From CALMEH01 sp964548225 (GTDB lineage: Bacteria > Acidobacteriota > Blastocatellia > Pyrinomonadales > Pyrinomonadaceae), in the NCBI GenBank assembly GCA_964548225.1, contig CAZJQP010000004.1, forward strand, positions 91,695 to 155,694: DNA of 64,000 nt, read 5' to 3'. The translations under genes were made by a program, and so were the position numbers. This document shows, piece by piece, positions 61,201 through 64,000 of the stretch. The notes below the pieces were generated by a model that had not been told where the DNA came from, ran no database searches, and worked only from the letters and a program-made list of their open reading frames with translations. The first letter of the stretch is position 1; the number at the start of each line of letters is the position of its first letter.

Positions 61201-61480
61201 TATCAATATGGATTTGCGGCTTTCAAAACGCTTCAAATTTAAAGAAAGATACAGTCTCGAATTTTTGGGCGAAGTCTTTAATATTGCTAACAGAACTCAC
61301 GTTTTCGGACTCCAAAGTGCATTGTTTATTCGTGCAACAAATTGTTTCAACACGAATGGCATTACCACAAATAACGCCAATGGTTTGTGCTACAACCCTG
61401 CGTTCGGACAAGTTACGACAACGGACAGCACACTTTATCGTGAACGCCAGATTCAATTCTCGACACGATTCCAATTTTAG
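58262..61480 (+). CDS. Oar-like TonB-dependent receptor with carboxypeptidase-regulatory domain
   Basis: 1072 residues. A signal peptide precedes a carboxypeptidase-regulatory-like domain (TGGIQGRVVDPQGAVVPNAT, then YRVTNLQPGTYTVEASAAGF; residues 28-110). The plug domain follows (ELPINGRRWSNFALLAPG; GGVTNAVTKSGTNEFRGELF) and then a 22-strand barrel ending in the terminal aromatic STRFQF. This is the Oar/acidobacterial receptor type, highly multiplied in these genomes and thought to import large oligosaccharides or peptides. It is a single gene, with a strong terminator just after it. Confidence 0.93.
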   Translation: MTRKIKFLATAIFCLALGATQIFAQSTVTGGIQGRVVDPQGAVVPNATIKIKNSGTNAEVTTQTNNDGNYRVTNLQPGTYTVEASAAGFSTVKVERIVVEVGQSTSVEIPLKIQGSETVVDVTAEAPVINTNDNANSTNINQTSINELPINGRRWSNFALLAPGTVPDGTFGLISFRGISGLLNNNTIDGGDNNQAFFSEERGRTRINYVISQASIREFQLNTSNYSAEYGRSAGGVTNAVTKSGTNEFRGELFYYNRNNRNGARNPRAFQSIFANGVTTTVAAKPKDLREQFGGAIGGPIVKDKLFFFFSYDQQRRNFPGLGAFTQANFLTTANVAQLTTALGVQVPGQPNGTLGRGLTLAQVNNTLAFLNSLTGETPRKGDQTLFFPKIDWQINGKNLFSISYNRLRWESPNGIQTQAVNNRSRSNFGDDFVEVDSINARLQTTISGNMLNEFRFQYGRDFESQFSTPPLPGEPTTSATALGGVRSPNVFITGGLEFGTPTFLERSAFPDERRIQFADTVTYTKGRHTIKFGGDINRVTDDIQNLRFEAGSYSYNNINDFIIDYANYVTPLAAGVNCIANPTRFRGKCYTSNYQQGVGSPGLKIETWDYNFFFQDDFRIFPRLTMNIGVRYEYIKMPDVVLPSSDTRLVPNNTFSIAQATSKLPNDFDNLGPRFGVAWDIFGTGRTSVRAGYGIYYGRIQNSTMYNALVNTGNTGGQAQVQVAATAANAPIFPNVLPANSLTFAQGAIQYFEPRFQAPMIHQYDFIIEHQLMKNTVVSASFIGSIGRNLPTFVDQNLVPTGATQTFTIYGSNRFGQTFSLPTYTRAPGYGTNPITQIESSVRSEYRALVLQLNRRFTDGLQFQISYTLARATDTNQNSATFTQNNSPYDINDRSYDDGPSNFDVRHKFVASAVYAPTFYKGDGAFGKYILNGWSIAPIFVYYSGRPFDGTVSGTSLNGTNGDNRFPLNPRNVFRLPSIINMDLRLSKRFKFKERYSLEFLGEVFNIANRTHVFGLQSALFIRATNCFNTNGITTNNANGLCYNPAFGQVTTTDSTLYRERQIQFSTRFQF

Positions 61481-61508
61481 TTTTTCAAGAAATTGAAAAA
61501 CCTTTTGT

Positions 61509-61540
61509 GGCGTGTTTTCTTCGGAGAACACGCCTTTTTT
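61509..61540 (+). terminator. Intrinsic terminator of the TonB receptor gene
   Basis: Stem GGCGTGTTTTC / GAGAACACGCC (one T-G pair) with a TTCG loop and six T. Confidence 0.93.
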
Positions 61541-61600
61541 GTCAGAAAAAAGACCGGTAGCGACACTCGGTTTATTAACTCTGTTTGTGCTGGCGTTGAC

Positions 61601-61630
61601 AATCCGAAATCCGAAATCCAAAATCTAAAA
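61601..61630 (+). repeat. Direct AATCCGAAATCC-type tandem repeat in front of recN
   Basis: Three to four units of AATCC(G/A)AA directly upstream of the recN start; closely related to the repeat inside rluD. Confidence 0.85.
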
Positions 61631-61637
61631 TTGGTCT

Positions 61638-63338
61638 ATGCTTTCACTTTTAAAAATACAAAATATTGCACTGATTGATGAACTTTCTTTGGAATTTTCG
61701 GATGGGTTGAATTTGCTGACGGGCGAAACGGGTTCGGGAAAATCAATAATCGTGGACAGCCTTTCAGCATTGACAGGCGAACGAATTTCTTCGGATTTAA
61801 TTAAAGAAGGTGAAACTTCGGCGCGTATCGAAGGTCTTTTTTCGCTGAAAGCAAATGCCGATTTGCACGAGATTTTTTATGAAAGCGGCATCGAATTGGA
61901 CGACAGCGAAAACATTGATTTAATCGTCAGGCGCGAACTTTCGTCTGTTGGAAAAAACCGAATTTTTGTTAATAATCAACTCGTTACGCAATCGTTTTTG
62001 CGAAAAATCGGCGCATTTATCGTGGACATACACGGGCAAGGCGAACAAGCAACGCTTTTTAATTCTTCAACGCATCTGGAAATGCTCGATGAATATGCCG
62101 CACTGGAATCTTTGCGAGAAAAGTCAGCGGAAAAATATAAAAAATTGTTTGCCGTCCGACGCGAAATCGAAAGTTTGCGCGAAGACGAAGCACAAAAATT
62201 ACAACTCCTTGATATTTTGCAATTTCAAGTTGATGAAATCGGCAAAGCAAATTTAATCGCCGGCGAAGACGCGACACTCGAAGAAGAAAAAAGACGGCTT
62301 AACAATGTCGAAAAACTTTCAGCTTTAAGCGAGGAATCATATCTTTTACTTTACGAAAATGAAGAAGCGACGCTCACAACGCTCGAAAAAGTTTCGCGGC
62401 GAATTAAAGACTTGAGCGAATTTGAATCGTCTTTCGGCGAATATGCGGAAGGTTTGCAAACCGCGCAAGCGGTTTTGGAAGATTTGGCTTTTGCCTTGCG
62501 CGATTTTCGCGGAACGCTCGAATTTTCGCCGGAAAGATTGTCGGAAATCGAAAATCGTCTGGCGGAAATTTCAAGGCTGAAACGCAAATACGGCGGCACG
62601 ATTGAAACGGTTTTAGCGCATTTTGCGGAAAGTTCCGAGCGTTTGCGAAACATCGAAACCGCCGATTTGCGCGAAGCGGAATTACGAAAAGAACTCGAAA
62701 CGGCGCGTGAAAACTATCTAAAAATTGCCCGTGAGCTTCACGACAAACGCGAGAAATCTGCACGAAAATTTGAAAAAGAATTGGAAGCGAATCTGAAAGC
62801 CGTTTCGCTTGAAAAAGCGCGTTTTGAAATCCGCATCACGGCGAACGAATCAGATGATAAATCATTCACGGCAAAAGGTTTGGACAAAATCGAATTTTAT
62901 TTTTCGGCAAATCCGGGCGAATCCGTCCGACCAATTGCAAAAGTCGCATCGGGCGGCGAACTTTCGCGTCTAATGCTGATTTTGAACACGACGACAAAAC
63001 TCGCGGAAAAATCAAAAACGATGGTTTTCGACGAGATTGATACCGGAATCGGCGGACGAGTCGCCGAAGCCGTCGGACTGAAATTAAAAGAACTCGCCAC
63101 GCGCCAGCAAGTCCTGTGCGTTACGCATCAACCGCAAGTCGCCGCGCTCGCCAATCATCATTTCGTCGTCGAAAAAGAATCGCAAAAAAACCGCACATCT
63201 ATCAAAGTTCGGGAATTAAAAGAAACCGAAAAAGTCGAAGAAATCGCCCGAATGCTCACCGGCGCACAAATCACCGAAACCGCACGCCAACACGCAAAAG
63301 AAATGCTTGCCGCAAAACCTCAACTTTTGAAATTATAA
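61638..63338 (+). CDS. recN: DNA repair protein RecN
   Basis: 566 residues, SMC-like ATPase. Walker A is NLLTGETGSGKSIIVDSLSA near residue 30, the ABC signature is VASGGELSRLMLIL and Walker B is TMVFDEIDTGIGG, followed by QQVLCVTHQPQVAALA. Long coiled coils lie between (residues 155-220 and 290-390). It acts in double-strand break repair together with RecA. The ATG follows directly after a short tandem repeat. No LexA-type box was recognised. Confidence 0.96.
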   Translation: MLSLLKIQNIALIDELSLEFSDGLNLLTGETGSGKSIIVDSLSALTGERISSDLIKEGETSARIEGLFSLKANADLHEIFYESGIELDDSENIDLIVRRELSSVGKNRIFVNNQLVTQSFLRKIGAFIVDIHGQGEQATLFNSSTHLEMLDEYAALESLREKSAEKYKKLFAVRREIESLREDEAQKLQLLDILQFQVDEIGKANLIAGEDATLEEEKRRLNNVEKLSALSEESYLLLYENEEATLTTLEKVSRRIKDLSEFESSFGEYAEGLQTAQAVLEDLAFALRDFRGTLEFSPERLSEIENRLAEISRLKRKYGGTIETVLAHFAESSERLRNIETADLREAELRKELETARENYLKIARELHDKREKSARKFEKELEANLKAVSLEKARFEIRITANESDDKSFTAKGLDKIEFYFSANPGESVRPIAKVASGGELSRLMLILNTTTKLAEKSKTMVFDEIDTGIGGRVAEAVGLKLKELATRQQVLCVTHQPQVAALANHHFVVEKESQKNRTSIKVRELKETEKVEEIARMLTGAQITETARQHAKEMLAAKPQLLKL

Positions 63339-63414
63339 AGAGATAATCAAACTTTGAAATTAAGATTTTAAAATTGGTTATTTATTGGTTGTTATAGCAG
63401 AAATTAAGGTATAT

Positions 63415-63464
63415 TATGTGTAAAATCGTCTTATTACTGTATGTGTAAAATCGTCTTATTACTG
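63415..63464 (+). repeat. Perfect 25-bp tandem duplication upstream of a zinc-finger-like gene
   Basis: Two identical adjacent copies of 25 bases, 63415-63439 and 63440-63464 (TATGTGTAAAATCGTCTTAT + TACTG). Each carries a TAAAAT that could serve as a -10 element, so promoter or operator copies may have been doubled. Confidence 0.95.
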
Positions 63465-63476
63465 AAGGATTTATAA

Positions 63477-63899
63477 ATGTCAATTAAATTTCATCCTATC
63501 AAATGCCCGAACTGTAAGCAGATAATTCCCGGAAATGAATTTACTAAGCACAGACGCGAAGTTCATGGTTACGCAAAGGTTCTTGTTAAATCCTCTAAAT
63601 CAGAAGAAGATAAAAAAGCAAAAAAAGGCAAAAATCCAGCGATTATAGAAAAACCTCAGAAAAAAGATACCAAATCAACCATTTATATTTACTCTGAACG
63701 CGGGCGTTTGATTACGGGAGAATTTAATTGTTTTAATTGTTGTGTCATACTCCGCTCTGCTTGGCGTTATCACAGTAACATCGGAGATATTTATTTATGC
63801 AGTCTTTGTAAGCAAAACATCATTACTTCAAACAAAAAGGTAAATATGTGGTCTCGTATGAATTTTAGTGCATTTGAAAGTAAAAGACGAAAACACTAA
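63477..63899 (+). CDS. Unrecognised protein with two Cys-rich zinc-finger-like motifs
   Basis: 140 residues with AAGGAT upstream. The N-terminus IKCPNCKQIIPGNEFTKHRR continues with EVHG, giving a Cys-x2-Cys…His-x4-His pattern (C2H2-like). A lysine-rich linker follows. The C-terminal half has FNCFNCCVIL and later YLCSLCKQNI, two Cys pairs that could bind a second zinc. Probably nucleic-acid binding; the family is not recognised. It is flanked by a tandem duplication and a possible IS end, and its Lys-rich composition differs from its neighbours, which suggests an accessory gene. Confidence 0.6.
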   Translation: MSIKFHPIKCPNCKQIIPGNEFTKHRREVHGYAKVLVKSSKSEEDKKAKKGKNPAIIEKPQKKDTKSTIYIYSERGRLITGEFNCFNCCVILRSAWRYHSNIGDIYLCSLCKQNIITSNKKVNMWSRMNFSAFESKRRKH

Positions 63900-63946
63900 A
63901 AATCTTTTCACATAAATTCAAAGTAGTTTCGTTTTTAAGATTTTCG

Positions 63947-64000
63947 GAGGGTGTCAAATAAACTGTGTAAATGAATTTTCTCCAAAGCCACTCATCGGCA
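63947..64000 (+). mobile_element. Possible terminal inverted repeat of an IS256-like element at right edge
   Basis: GAGGGTGTCAAATAAACTGT followed by GTAAATG looks like the end of IS256-family elements, which typically read GGxxxTGTCAnnnnnnTGTGTAAAT. The element would extend beyond the window, so no transposase can be seen. Confidence 0.35.

Noticed and set aside
1..64000. tRNA or rRNA genes
   Set aside because: No T-loop GGTTCGAATC-type sequence with matching acceptor arms, and no rRNA conserved segment, was seen on either strand by eye; a tRNAscan run would settle this.

Overview
The window looks like chromosome from an Acidobacteriota bacterium, most likely class Blastocatellia (inference). 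The evidence is the A+T-leaning base composition, an Oar-like TonB-dependent receptor with a carboxypeptidase-regulatory N-terminus, a VWFA-related secreted protein, a full bacillithiol glycosyltransferase (bshA), several large secreted hydrolases, and a CxxCH-type nitrite reductase. No tRNA, rRNA, CRISPR or complete mobile element was found. Stop codons are standard: TGA ends many intact genes.

Layout. 1-7228: a haem peroxidase cut by the left edge, a HerA-like ATPase, then a secreted series (beta-propeller, M28 peptidase, amidohydrolase fused to two NTF2-like domains). 7370-12550 (minus strand): a four-gene operon of an OmpA-like envelope protein, a gene broken by an in-frame TGA, a zinc-ribbon protein and a DUF4112 protein; then a VWA protein, an FmdB-type zinc ribbon and trxB. 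12819-22788: PilZ protein, enoyl-CoA hydratase, TonB-C protein, PPK2 kinase, sugar dehydrogenase, and a bshA / 37-aa membrane peptide / Na-solute symporter / large PIG-L deacetylase unit. 22930-31107: hydrolases, asparaginase, a 21-bp repeat array with its downstream gene, a zinc metallopeptidase, HU, an M50 protease, an LEA-like protein, crcB and an esterase. 31163-37953: ileS with a terminator-bearing leader, then lspA-lgt-nucleotidyltransferase pair-rluD. 37955-41922: an IclR regulator divergent from the glyoxylate-shunt genes aceB and aceA. 42133-48966: GH20, GH109-like and GH92 enzymes that together would strip N-acetylhexosamine and mannose from glycoproteins. 49007-51072: nrfHA with a CRP/FNR-type site and a terminator. 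51127-64000: a serine hydrolase broken by TGA, a CapD-like epimerase/dehydratase, a VanX-like dipeptidase, a secreted protein of unknown role, a second PilZ-like protein, the TonB receptor, recN, a zinc-finger-like protein behind a perfect 25-bp duplication, and a possible IS end at the right edge.

The most unusual feature is genome-wide in character: nearly every second intergenic gap holds a long hairpin whose arms are built from short tandem repeats (7-12 bp units). The arm sequences differ from place to place but the architecture is the same. The same repeat types also occur inside or at the ends of coding sequences (rluD, lspA, the PIG-L signal peptide, the vanX-like C-terminus, the gene at 25364). 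A separate array of eleven contiguous 21-bp units (two helical turns each) sits directly upstream of an unrecognised gene at 25364.
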